Numbered from the stretch's first letter, positions 1-5,695 are shown. The stretch: 9,618 nt of DNA from an uncultured Oscillospiraceae bacterium (GCA_947627085.1 CANQUO010000074.1:1-9618); one strand, 5' to 3'. Made by a program: numbers and translations. The notes: a model not told the origin generated them from the sequence alone.

Positions 1-3
1 GGG

Positions 4-126
4 ACGGGCGGGTCTGGGACCCGCCCCTACGGTGTTAACAGGTGGTGCCCCCGTGTTTTTCGTAGGGGAGGGTTCTAAACCCTCCCGTTTTTAAATAAGC
101 GCCGTAAGGCGCAACCTTTTGTGGGA
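4..126. repeat. Composite hairpin repeat, copy 1
   Basis: Three stem-loops in a row. The first (6-26) has arms GGGCGGGTC and GACCCGCCC with loop TGG and is followed by CTAC. The second (66-86) is preceded by GTAG and has arms GGGAGGGTT and AACCCTCCC with loop CTA, then a T run on the plus strand (88-92). The third (99-112) has arms GCGCC and GGCGC around GTAA, a GNRA-type loop. The same order recurs in the same orientation at 1913-2033, with the hairpins conserved and the ~30-base spacer between the first two not conserved. No gene is seen in it. It lies beyond the 3' end of the minus-strand symporter gene. Confidence 0.85.
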
Positions 127-127
127 T

Positions 128-170
128 GGGGCTCTAATCCCCCCTGCCCCCCCTTTTCCCAAAAGGGGGT
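128..170 (+). repeat. Dispersed 43-bp repeat, left copy
   Basis: This 43-base stretch matches the reverse complement of 5696-5738 with a single substitution. It contains a 9-bp stem (arms CCCCCTTTT and AAAAGGGGG, loop CCC, 149-169) and a smaller GGGG/CCCC stem around CTCTAAT (128-142). It is non-coding intergenic repeat DNA; the short reading frame across it is a by-product of the repeat. Confidence 0.85.
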
Positions 171-191
171 GGGGACGCGGGGGAATGAGGA

Positions 192-211
192 GCGGACGCT
201 TGGGTGTCCGC
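192..211. other. Hairpin just past the symporter stop
   Basis: Arms GCGGAC and GTCCGC, extended by a C-G and a wobble pair, lie 5 bases past the stop of the minus-strand symporter gene. Read on the minus strand it has no T run behind it, so it is at best a weak terminator or a 3'-end stabiliser. On the plus strand it is followed by a T-rich stretch, but that stretch is the coding end of the opposite gene. Confidence 0.35.
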
Positions 212-215
212 GATT

Positions 216-1517
216 TTATTTTTCGATGACTTTTTTGCTTAGCAGCATCAGGGCCAGGAGGTTGGTGGCGAGCATGAAGAAGGAGGCGGTATCGGAGAGG
301 GCCAGGGCGGCGGGGAAGGGGAAGAGGGGGGTGAGGAGGGTCGTGAGGGCGAAGGCGGCGCGATAGGCGTGGAGGGGGAGCTTTGGGCGGGAGGGGAGGA
401 GAAATTCAAGACATCTCTCGCCGTACAGGGACCAACTGACGGTGCTGGAGAAGGCGAAGAGGCACATGGAGACAGTGAGCAATATGCCCGACAGGCGTTT
501 ACCGTAGAGAGTGGCCAGGGCCGCGAGTACCGGGCCCGCGCCGGCGGCGGCGCCGGAGGGGACAGGCACGCCGGAGGTGAGGATGGTGAGGGCGGTGAGG
601 GTGCAGATGAGGACGGTGTCCGTAAAGACCTCAAAAATGCCCATGAGGCCCGGGTCGGAGGAGGGGGAGGACTGGGAGGCGTGGGCGATGGGGGAGGAAC
701 CCAGGCCGGCCTCGCTGGAGAAGAGCCCCCGGCGGAGGCCCCAGGACAGGGCGGACCCGGCGGCTCCGCCGAGGAGGGCCTCCCGGGAGAGTGCGCCGTG
801 GAATATGGACGATACGGCTCCGGGCAGGGCGGGGAGATTGGCGCAGATCACACCCAGGCACGCCAGGATGTATACCCCGGCCATCACCGGGACCACGTAT
901 GATAAAACCCGGCCGCGGCCCGAGGCTCCGCCCCGGCAGGCAAGATAGACGGGTATGGCCGCCAGCGCGCCTAAGACCAAGGGTGGAACGGGCATGGAGG
1001 GCAGGAGCGTCAGGACGCTTCCTAACTGCAGGAGGTTGCCAAGGCCGAAGGAGGCGGCCGCTCCCGACAGGGCAAAGAACACGGCCATGGGGCGAAAGCC
1101 GGGTCCCAGGCCGTCTTTTATGTAATACATGGGGCCGCCCACGTACTCGTTTCCGGAGCGGCGCCTGAAGCGGACGGCCAGGGAGACCTCGGCGTATTTA
1201 AGGCCCATGCCGAGGAAGGCCGAGACCCACATCCAGAATACGGCCCCCGGGCCGCCCATGCTGATGGCCGCCGCCACGCCGGCGATGTTGCCCGTGCCCA
1301 CGGTGCCGGCGATAGCCGTGCACAGCGCTTCAAAGGGGGAGACGCCGCTGGTATCGCGGTGTGAGGTAAGGCGGCGGAGGGTGCCGAAAAGGGCATAGGG
1401 GAGGCGGCGGAGCTGGACAAAACGGATACGACAGGAGATATAGAGCGAGCATATCGCCAGGGTGGCGGCTGTCGCCGGGCCCCAGAGACAGGCAGAGAGG
1501 GTGAGCAGACGGTACAT
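216..1517 (-). CDS. Sodium:alanine/glycine symporter (AGCS family)
   Basis: Inner-membrane secondary transporter expected to import small neutral amino acids (alanine or glycine) with Na+. The 433-residue product is close to full family length. Family blocks are clear: LWGP near residue 11, FVQLRRLP (33-40), GTVGTGNIAGVA (71-82), the signature GGPGAVFWMWVSAFLG (88-103), KYAEVSLAVRFR (107-118), GGPMYYIKDGLG (127-138), RGLFSSEAGLGSSPIAHA (263-280), FEVFTDTVLICTLTALTILTSG (295-316, broken here only by listing) and the FAFSSTVSWSLYGERCLEF region (354-372). About ten hydrophobic segments are visible. The frame stays open for 58 codons further upstream, but those codons are repeat DNA; the start at 1517 is chosen because GGAGG lies 5 bases before it and the family's N-terminal LWGP motif follows. 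It is alone on its transcript, flanked by repeats. Substrate is inferred from the family only. Confidence 0.95.
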   Translation of the reverse strand: MYRLLTLSACLWGPATAATLAICSLYISCRIRFVQLRRLPYALFGTLRRLTSHRDTSGVSPFEALCTAIAGTVGTGNIAGVAAAISMGGPGAVFWMWVSAFLGMGLKYAEVSLAVRFRRRSGNEYVGGPMYYIKDGLGPGFRPMAVFFALSGAAASFGLGNLLQLGSVLTLLPSMPVPPLVLGALAAIPVYLACRGGASGRGRVLSYVVPVMAGVYILACLGVICANLPALPGAVSSIFHGALSREALLGGAAGSALSWGLRRGLFSSEAGLGSSPIAHASQSSPSSDPGLMGIFEVFTDTVLICTLTALTILTSGVPVPSGAAAGAGPVLAALATLYGKRLSGILLTVSMCLFAFSSTVSWSLYGERCLEFLLPSRPKLPLHAYRAAFALTTLLTPLFPFPAALALSDTASFFMLATNLLALMLLSKKVIEK

Positions 1518-1522
1518 TTGAG

Positions 1523-1557
1523 CCTCCGAATATGGTTTGGTAGAGCTTATTCGGAGG
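1523..1557 (-). promoter_or_regulatory. Leader hairpin sequestering the symporter Shine-Dalgarno
   Basis: On the minus-strand mRNA the arms CCTCCGAATA and TATTCGGAGG form a perfect 10-bp stem around a 15-base loop (1533-1547). The 3' arm ends in GGAGG (1523-1527), the only good ribosome binding site for the symporter, 5 bases before its ATG at 1517. The 5' arm carries the exactly complementary CCTCC. If the stem forms, ribosome access is blocked, so a translational switch is plausible. The pairing is seen directly; the regulation is inferred. Confidence 0.55.
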
Positions 1558-1623
1558 GAGGGGGGAAAATGCGGGGGAGGGGGTTGGTGACGGAAGCTTC
1601 CTCCGCACTCACAAAGACGCTTC

Positions 1624-1651
1624 CGTAGGGGCCGATGCCCACATCGGCCCG
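1624..1651 (+). repeat. REP-like hairpin with GTAG foot
   Basis: GTAG (1625-1628) sits directly 5' of a 9-bp perfect stem with arms GGGCCGATG (1629-1637) and CATCGGCCC (1642-1650), loop CCCA. The entire 28 bases recur as an exact reverse complement at 1731-1758, giving an inverted pair 79 bases apart. Confidence 0.85.
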
Positions 1652-1691
1652 TGTTCCGGTATTGCAACGCCCCGTTGGAACGTGCCCTCAT

Positions 1692-1720
1692 ATTGTCCGT
1701 CGATTTTAGACGTCTGTTAA
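1692..1720 (-). promoter_or_regulatory. Possible weak promoter for the symporter
   Basis: On the minus strand TTAACA (1715-1720) and GACAAT (1692-1697) are 17 bases apart and point at the symporter, leaving a leader of about 170 bases that would include one REP-like hairpin and the Shine-Dalgarno hairpin. Both hexamers are imperfect, so this is only the best candidate I can see. Confidence 0.25.
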
Positions 1721-1730
1721 ATTGGTGCGT

Positions 1731-1758
1731 CGGGCCGATGTGGGCATCGGCCCCTACG
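1731..1758 (-). repeat. REP-like hairpin with GTAG foot, inverted copy
   Basis: Exact reverse complement of 1624-1651: a 9-bp stem (1732-1740 with 1745-1753, loop TGGG on the plus strand) followed by CTAC, so that GTAG is at the 5' foot when read on the minus strand. The two copies form a tail-to-tail pair as in BIME arrangements. Confidence 0.85.
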
Positions 1759-1802
1759 TTGGTGCGTTGTTGGCGGTGCCGACAAAAATCGATGGTTTCT
1801 CA

Positions 1803-1860
1803 CCTCATCCGCCGCTGAGGCGGCACCTTCCCCGCCCTGCGGGAAAGGCTGGGGAATTAG
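1803..1860. repeat. Paired GC-rich stems, probable dispersed repeat
   Basis: Two adjacent stem-loops: CCGCC/GGCGG around GCTGA (1809-1823), and an imperfect stem pairing CCTTCCCCGC with GCGGGAAAGG (about 1827-1847). I recall similar units in intergenic regions of gut clostridia, but no second copy lies in this window, so its repeat status rests on recollection. Confidence 0.4.
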
Positions 1861-1912
1861 GCAACGGCCCGGAGGGCAGCGATTTAATTTTCGCCTGCGG
1901 GCGGGAGGAGAG

Positions 1913-2033
1913 ACGGGCGGGTTTGGAACCCGCCCCTACAAATGGACGGGGAATCTTCCATAAAAGACGTAGGGGAGGGTTCTAAACCCTCCCTTTTTTA
2001 AATTAGCGGCGTAAGGCGCAACCTTTTGCGGGA
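1913..2033. repeat. Composite hairpin repeat, copy 2
   Basis: Same order and orientation as 4-126. Hairpin one (1915-1935) has arms GGGCGGGTT and AACCCGCCC with loop TGG, then CTAC; compared with copy 1 the innermost pair changed from C-G to T-A, keeping the stem. Hairpin two (1973-1993) is preceded by GTAG, is identical to copy 1 and is followed by six T (1994-1999) on the plus strand. The third stem (2006-2019) carries one mismatch. The repeat abuts the stop codon of the minus-strand hydrolase gene. Confidence 0.85.
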
Positions 2034-2978
2034 CTATTTACTTAGGCTTTGTGGGAGGGAATCGAGGAAGGTTTGGATGGCGGAGCGGCATCGGGGGGTG
2101 TCGATGAGGTAGCTGACGCCGTGGCCGGCGGCGGGGACGGTGAGGAGGGTCTTGGGACCGGCCCAGGCCTCATAATTTGCCCGGCCCATGGTGCAGGGGA
2201 CGAAGTCGTCGGCCTCGCCGTGGATGAAGAGGGCGGGGAGACGGGCGCGCTTCGCGGCATCGGTGGCGGAGCAGGACTCGATGTCGAAGCCGCCGAAGAT
2301 GATGCCGGCAAGGCGGGTGAGGGGGTAGAAAACGGACACGGGGAAGCGGAAGGTGTCCTTTATGACGTGGTAGATTATCTCGGCGGGGGAGGTGTAGCCG
2401 CAGTCGGCCATCACGCCCACCACGCTCTGCGGGAGCTCCTCCCCGGCGGCCATTATGACGGTGGAGGCGCCCATGGAGAGGCCCTCCAATATAATTGGCT
2501 CCCCGGGGAAACGGGAGGAGACGTATTTTGCCCACTCGACGACGTCCCAGCGCTCATGGATGCCGAAGGTTATGACCATGCCGGCGCTTTTGCCGTGGGC
2601 CCGCTCATCGATGAGGAGCATGGCGTAGCCCAGGTTATGTATGTACTCCGAGGAGCAGGAGAAGTCGTTCTCCGCCAATGAGCGGTAGCCGTGGCACATT
2701 ATGACGATGCCCCGGCGGTCGGGGGCGTCGTAGAATCTGCCGGAGAGGCGAAGGCCGTCCCGGGACTTGATGGTCACACGCTCGCAAGGTGTCTCGTTGC
2801 AGTAGCGCACGCCCCTCAATATCTCGTCCCCATATTTTCGGAGCTCCGGCTTCATCTTGAAATTTTTCTTCGTAAAATCCGCCGCTGTCTTGCCCTGGAA
2901 AGCCGCCAGATACAGAATAAATTCCAAAAGCAGGAACAAAGCCGCCAGGGCGAGGAGGATATATAATACCGCCGTCAT
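2034..2978 (-). CDS. Membrane-anchored alpha/beta hydrolase (serine hydrolase)
   Basis: A 314-residue protein with one hydrophobic N-terminal segment (about residues 3-27) and an alpha/beta-hydrolase fold. The catalytic triad can be read: nucleophile Ser168 in GLSMG, Asp257 in HGEADDFVP, and His286 in AAGHG. HGYRS (96-100) would supply the oxyanion loop and DERAHGKSAG (124-133) is the usual strand-4 motif of this group. The closest groups I recognise are the uncharacterised esterase/lipase-like hydrolases of Bacillota; substrate unknown. Lys/Arg residues cluster after the anchor (30-47), which by the positive-inside rule would put the enzyme on the cytoplasmic side, though an uncleaved signal with an outside domain is not excluded. 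The ribosome site (AAGGG, 10 bases upstream) is poor. It lies 62 bases after the YitT gene, behind a terminator, so it may depend on read-through or an unseen promoter. Confidence 0.9.
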   Translation of the reverse strand: MTAVLYILLALAALFLLLEFILYLAAFQGKTAADFTKKNFKMKPELRKYGDEILRGVRYCNETPCERVTIKSRDGLRLSGRFYDAPDRRGIVIMCHGYRSLAENDFSCSSEYIHNLGYAMLLIDERAHGKSAGMVITFGIHERWDVVEWAKYVSSRFPGEPIILEGLSMGASTVIMAAGEELPQSVVGVMADCGYTSPAEIIYHVIKDTFRFPVSVFYPLTRLAGIIFGGFDIESCSATDAAKRARLPALFIHGEADDFVPCTMGRANYEAWAGPKTLLTVPAAGHGVSYLIDTPRCRSAIQTFLDSLPQSLSK

Positions 2979-3003
2979 GAGACCACGACCCTTCGTGAGA
3001 TTT

Positions 3004-3034
3004 GGAATAAAAGGCGGGAGAACCCGCCTTTTTA
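3004..3034 (-). terminator. Hairpin terminator after the YitT gene
   Basis: A perfect 10-bp stem, arms AAAAGGCGGG (3009-3018) and CCCGCCTTTT (3023-3032), loop AGAA on the plus strand. On the minus strand the stem ends in TTTTATT, as in rho-independent terminators. It lies 8 bases past the YitT stop and before the hydrolase start, so it should end or weaken the Pr6Pr-YitT transcript. The plus-strand direction also ends in T5, but no plus-strand gene needs it. Confidence 0.8.
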
Positions 3035-3040
3035 TAATAG

Positions 3041-3943
3041 TTATATGCGCTGATCGTCGCTTATGTCCTTTACGGGGACGGTGACGTCAAGGCCCTTGAA
3101 GCCCTCGCCCATGACCTCGTTGGCGTGGAGCATGACCACGAAGGAGCCGGGGGCGTAAAGATGGATGAGGTCCTTGACCTCGTATATCTGCTTGGGGGAC
3201 ACGGCGACCATGAGCATGTTGCGCTGGGAGCGCTGGTACATGCCCACGGCGGGTATGAGGGTGACGCCCCGGTCCAGCTTTTCCATGATTATGCCGGCCA
3301 GGGTGTCGCTGCTTTTTTCGTCGGGGGTGATTATCTGGAACACCACGGCCTTGTTGAAGCCGTGGATGACCTTGTCCATGGTGTAGGAGCACACCACGAT
3401 GGCGCCGCCGGCGTAGATGCCGGACTCGATATCCCCGAAGGCGACCACCGAGGCGGCCACCACGGCTATGTCGCATATGAGCAGTGAGGTGCCAAGGCTC
3501 AGGTGGCGAAGCTTCGTGACGATGAGCCGGGCGAGCAGGTCCGTGCCGCTCCCGGCCACGTATCCCCGAACAAGCACGGCCCCGGCAACGCCGTAGAGGG
3601 CGCCGCCGCATATGGATGCCAGCATCTTGTTCTGGGTGAGGCAGGGAAGAAAGCTCAAAGTGTCGGAGAGGACAGAGAAGGCCGCGGTGCTTAAAAGCGC
3701 CGACAGGGTGTAGCTCAAGCCCTGGACAAAATAGGACCAGATGAACACGGGGACGGATATGACGAAGATCACCGTGCCCACGCTTATTTGGGGGATGAGG
3801 GAGTTTATAATTATTCCCACGCCGCCAAAGCCCCCGGCGGCTATCTCGTTGGGGGTGAAAAAGCAGTCCATCGCCAGCGCGAGGCCTAAGTTGCCCACTA
3901 AGATGTAGAGGAGGGACTGCCAGGTTACGCCGATCTTTTTCAT
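3041..3943 (-). CDS. YitT family membrane protein (DUF161 + DUF2179)
   Basis: A 300-residue protein with the standard YitT layout. The N-terminal membrane part has about five hydrophobic segments and the family blocks FFTPNEIAAGGFGGVG (28-43), the glycine-rich VRGYVAGSGTDLLARL (125-140) and FGDIESGIYAGGA (169-181). The C-terminal cytoplasmic DUF2179 domain (about 202-282) includes GVTLIPAVGMYQRSQRNML (226-244) and ends HANEVMGEGF (273-282). Family members are widespread in Bacillota in several copies per genome; the transport role often assumed is not established. The start overlaps the stop of the upstream gene by ATGA (3940-3943) and has little Shine-Dalgarno of its own, so translation is probably coupled. 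A terminator follows. Confidence 0.95.
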   Translation of the reverse strand: MKKIGVTWQSLLYILVGNLGLALAMDCFFTPNEIAAGGFGGVGIIINSLIPQISVGTVIFVISVPVFIWSYFVQGLSYTLSALLSTAAFSVLSDTLSFLPCLTQNKMLASICGGALYGVAGAVLVRGYVAGSGTDLLARLIVTKLRHLSLGTSLLICDIAVVAASVVAFGDIESGIYAGGAIVVCSYTMDKVIHGFNKAVVFQIITPDEKSSDTLAGIIMEKLDRGVTLIPAVGMYQRSQRNMLMVAVSPKQIYEVKDLIHLYAPGSFVVMLHANEVMGEGFKGLDVTVPVKDISDDQRI

Positions 3944-4593
3944 ATGATTCTGAATATCCAGCTGACGCCGTAGAGCACAAGGCCCAGCACAACGTAGAAG
4001 GCGAAGGCCATAAGGATGTTGCGGGTCCAGTTTTTTATGCCCTGCTCGTCAAGGTCCATAAAGGTGTAGGGATAGCGGTATACGCCGCTTTTGGGGTTGG
4101 GGCCGAGAATCCAGCCGCGTATCATGGCAAAGGCAAGATACGCAAGGGGTATGAGGAGCCATGCCGCCGTGGCCCATAAGGGCACGTTCTTGTCCGCGCA
4201 GACAAGCCACTGCAAAAGGGCCAGCAGGGGGACCGCGTAGTGGACGTCAAGATTTTCAAACTGGCGCCACTCCCTATTAAAGTCCGGGCCCTTGCGCTTT
4301 TTGAAGTCGGGGACAAGAAGGAAGTGGTAGATGAGGTGGGTGACCCATATCATCAGCGTCAGTGAAAAGCGCACGGCCGCCCCGGTGACCGCGCCGTAGA
4401 AGCTCCCGGCGGCGAACCCGGACACAAAGATCATCACCTGGTAGATCATGGTGATGAGGTTTGAAAGGTTCGTGTAGTAGGAGAAGGTCCCCAGATAATA
4501 CTTCCCCTTGTGGAAGCCGGCCTGCATGAAAAGGCCGGCGAAGGCCAGAAGCGCGATGGCCAGGGACGATATCCGTTCAATCGTTAAGATCAT
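3940..4593 (-). CDS. Pr6Pr family six-helix membrane protein
   Basis: A 217-residue integral membrane protein with six hydrophobic segments (about 7-25, 38-60, 74-94, 117-133, 139-160, 192-213). Recognisable family features are the FSYYTNLSNLI block (37-47), conserved histidines in THLIYH (85-90) and LDVHYAVPLL (115-124), WLLIPLAYL (145-153) and YPYTFMDLDEQG (174-185) before the last helix. These fit the Pr6Pr group, related to FAR-17a/AIG1-like proteins. In eukaryotic AIG1 relatives the conserved Thr/His pair hydrolyses fatty-acid esters of hydroxy fatty acids; whether bacterial members do so is unknown. GGGAGGA precedes the ATG with normal spacing, and a promoter is visible upstream. First gene of a likely two-gene operon with YitT. 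Confidence 0.85.
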   Translation of the reverse strand: MILTIERISSLAIALLAFAGLFMQAGFHKGKYYLGTFSYYTNLSNLITMIYQVMIFVSGFAAGSFYGAVTGAAVRFSLTLMIWVTHLIYHFLLVPDFKKRKGPDFNREWRQFENLDVHYAVPLLALLQWLVCADKNVPLWATAAWLLIPLAYLAFAMIRGWILGPNPKSGVYRYPYTFMDLDEQGIKNWTRNILMAFAFYVVLGLVLYGVSWIFRII

Positions 4594-4628
4594 AGCTGTT
4601 CCTCCCTTTATTATTTTCGTATGTAAAT

Positions 4629-4657
4629 AGAATATCCCCTTTAGCCAACTTTTGCAA
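4629..4657 (-). promoter_or_regulatory. Promoter for the Pr6Pr-YitT operon
   Basis: On the minus strand, -35 TTGCAA (4652-4657) and -10 TATTCT (4629-4634) are separated by exactly 17 bases, about 35 bases upstream of the ATG at 4593. Each hexamer matches the housekeeping consensus at four of six positions, and the surroundings are the most A+T-rich of the window. Confidence 0.55.
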
Positions 4658-4665
4658 GTGATTTT

Positions 4666-4681
4666 TTAACCGTTTATTAAC
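4666..4681. promoter_or_regulatory. TTAAC direct repeat between divergent promoters
   Basis: TTAAC occurs at 4666-4670 and 4677-4681, spaced 11 bases start to start, one turn of the helix. It lies just upstream of the minus-strand -35 and overlaps the probable -35 of the plus-strand promoter. Such spacing suits a tandem-binding activator, for instance an OmpR-type response regulator, but no regulator gene lies in the window and the motif is short. Confidence 0.25.
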
Positions 4682-4707
4682 ACCAGCCGGGAAATATGTG
4701 CTATAAT
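4677..4707 (+). promoter_or_regulatory. Extended -10 promoter for the ABC transporter genes
   Basis: A perfect TATAAT (4702-4707) preceded by TGC (4699-4701) makes a consensus extended -10. A weak -35, TTAACA (4677-4682), is 19 bases upstream; the extended -10 can compensate. The -10 is 27 bases before the ATPase ATG, which has GAGGGA at a normal ribosome-site distance. It is the only strong promoter I can see for both transporter genes. Confidence 0.75.
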
Positions 4708-4734
4708 CAAATAAGAAGAAATGAGGGATAAGCT

Positions 4735-5436
4735 ATGGCGTTCATACAGTTTGAGAATGTGAAAAAGATATACAGGTCCGGCGAGGTGAGTATCGAGGCG
4801 TTGAGGGATATCTCCTTTGAGGTGGAGAAGGGGGAGATATGCGTCATCGTGGGGCCGTCGGGGGCCGGAAAGACCACGCTCCTCAACATACTCGGCGGGA
4901 TGGACACCCTGACCGGGGGGAAGATAACGCTGGACGGGGAGGACATATCCGCCTACTCGAAAAAGAGGCTCATAACCTACCGCCGGAGGGACGTGGGGTT
5001 CGTCTTTCAGTTCTATAACCTCATCGAGAACCTGACGGCGCTGGAGAACGTGGAGCTGGCGGCCCAGATATGCCAAGACCCCCTGGACGCCGCCGAGACA
5101 CTGAGGGCCGTGGGGCTGGGGGACAGGCTGAATAACTTCCCCTCTCAGCTGTCCGGCGGCGAACAGCAAAGGGTGGCCATCGCGAGGGCGCTGGCCAAAA
5201 ACCCGAAGCTTCTTTTGTGCGACGAGCCCACCGGGGCCCTTGACTACAACACGGGCAAGCAGATATTGGAGCTCTTGGAGAGCACCAGCCGCAAGTCGGG
5301 GATGACGGTGCTCATCATAACCCACAACTCGGCCCTGACAGCTATGGCGGACCGGGTGGTAACGGTAAATTCCGGGACGGTGAGGTCGGCGCGGGTGAAT
5401 GAGGAGCCTACGCCGATAGCGCAGATAGAGTGGTAG
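4735..5436 (+). CDS. ABC transporter ATPase, MacB/LolD/FtsE type
   Basis: A 233-residue cytoplasmic nucleotide-binding subunit with every ABC motif: Walker A GPSGAGKTT (40-48), Q-loop Gln92 in FQFYNL, signature LSGGEQQ (139-145), Walker B KLLLCDEPTGALD (158-170) with Asp163 and Glu164, and H-loop His197 in ITHN. The length and the SGGEQQRVAIARAL and DEPTGALD forms are those of the family that powers FtsX-type permeases (MacB, LolD, FtsE, BceA), so its partner is the giant permease downstream. It should act as a dimer on the tandem FtsX cores. The two genes are unusually far apart, 441 bases of repeats lying between them. Nothing in the sequence suggests loss of function. Confidence 0.96.
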   Translation: MAFIQFENVKKIYRSGEVSIEALRDISFEVEKGEICVIVGPSGAGKTTLLNILGGMDTLTGGKITLDGEDISAYSKKRLITYRRRDVGFVFQFYNLIENLTALENVELAAQICQDPLDAAETLRAVGLGDRLNNFPSQLSGGEQQRVAIARALAKNPKLLLCDEPTGALDYNTGKQILELLESTSRKSGMTVLIITHNSALTAMADRVVTVNSGTVRSARVNEEPTPIAQIEW

Positions 5437-5442
5437 GCTTTG

Positions 5443-5459
5443 AAGCCGCTGGGCTTTTT
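5443..5459 (+). terminator. Weak terminator-like hairpin after the ATPase gene
   Basis: Arms AAGCC and GGCTT (loop GCTG) run into a T run (5455-5459), starting 7 bases past the ATPase stop. The 5-bp stem is short, and GGCTT at 5437-5441 can compete by pairing with AAGCC, so it may be only a partial attenuator that lowers permease relative to ATPase expression. Confidence 0.35.
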
Positions 5460-5488
5460 ATCGGGTTTTGTCCGAACGGACGAGGGGT

Positions 5489-5529
5489 CTACTTTCTCCC
5501 TTTTGTTGGGCACAAAAGGGAGAAAGTAG
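5489..5529. repeat. Perfect 18-bp intergenic hairpin
   Basis: The arm 5489-5506 (CTACTTTCTCCCTTTTGT) is the exact complement of 5512-5529 around a 5-base loop. There is no T run after it, so it is not a standard terminator. The length and perfection point to a mobile or dispersed hairpin, or a strong mRNA barrier. It lies between ATPase and permease and may set their relative expression. Confidence 0.75.
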
Positions 5530-5695
5530 CAAAGAGGGAAAAGGCCTTTTGCGCGTGGGGGTAGCGGGTACCGTTCATATCCGCGCGTCCTTTGTCGAAT
5601 TGTCCCTACGTCTAACCCGCTTGGCCGCTTACAGCTCTGGTGTCGGTAGACTTGACCTCTAACCGGGGCGCGCTACATGGTGCGTTTCGTGCGTT

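Larger units (their letters stand above)
1518..2033. other. 516-base gene-free, repeat-rich spacer
   Basis: It holds, in order, the symporter leader with its Shine-Dalgarno hairpin (1523-1557), a purine-rich tract (about 1551-1590), a GTAG-footed hairpin (1624-1651), a possible weak minus-strand promoter (1692-1720), the inverted copy of that hairpin (1731-1758), two further GC-rich stems (1809-1850) and the second composite repeat (1913-2033). The open frame 1722-1985 on the plus strand is a translation of these repeats, with no credible ribosome binding site or protein family. I see no gene here. Confidence 0.75.

Noticed and set aside
88..92. Plus-strand terminators at hairpin 66-86 and 1973-1993
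   Set aside because: Both have T runs on the plus strand, but the neighbouring genes are on the minus strand, so a terminator role for those genes is not supported; they are listed as repeats instead.
4..126. CRISPR-like array or riboswitch in the hairpin repeats
   Set aside because: Only two composite copies 1.9 kb apart, no regular spacers and no cas genes; no known riboswitch core could be recognised.
369..902. 177-codon Gly-rich plus-strand frame
   Set aside because: Lies opposite the symporter gene; low-complexity composition typical of shadow frames in G+C-rich DNA, with no ribosome site or family.
1518..1691. 58-codon upstream extension of the symporter reading frame
   Set aside because: It runs through a REP-like hairpin and a purine-rich tract, is Pro/Arg-rich, and the family's N-terminal motif with a good ribosome site begins at 1517.
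1722..1985. 87-codon plus-strand frame in the repeat spacer
   Set aside because: It is a translation of intergenic hairpins, with no ribosome binding site. Such frames are often annotated as hypothetical proteins but are not supported here.
3087..3992. 301-codon minus-strand frame overlapping YitT
   Set aside because: Shifted frame of the YitT gene; His/Arg/Gly/Pro-rich, no membrane segments or motifs, while the other frame gives a full YitT protein.
4666..5325. 219-codon minus-strand frame opposite the ATPase
   Set aside because: Shadow of a complete ABC ATPase; would also need to overlap the divergent promoters.
5468..5662. 64-codon frame between ATPase and permease
   Set aside because: Passes through the perfect 18-bp hairpin, no ribosome site and no family; best read as repeat DNA.
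5652..5679. Possible promoter TTGACC/TACATG before the permease
   Set aside because: The -35 is good but the -10 matches only three of six consensus bases and spacing is 16; too weak to list as a feature.
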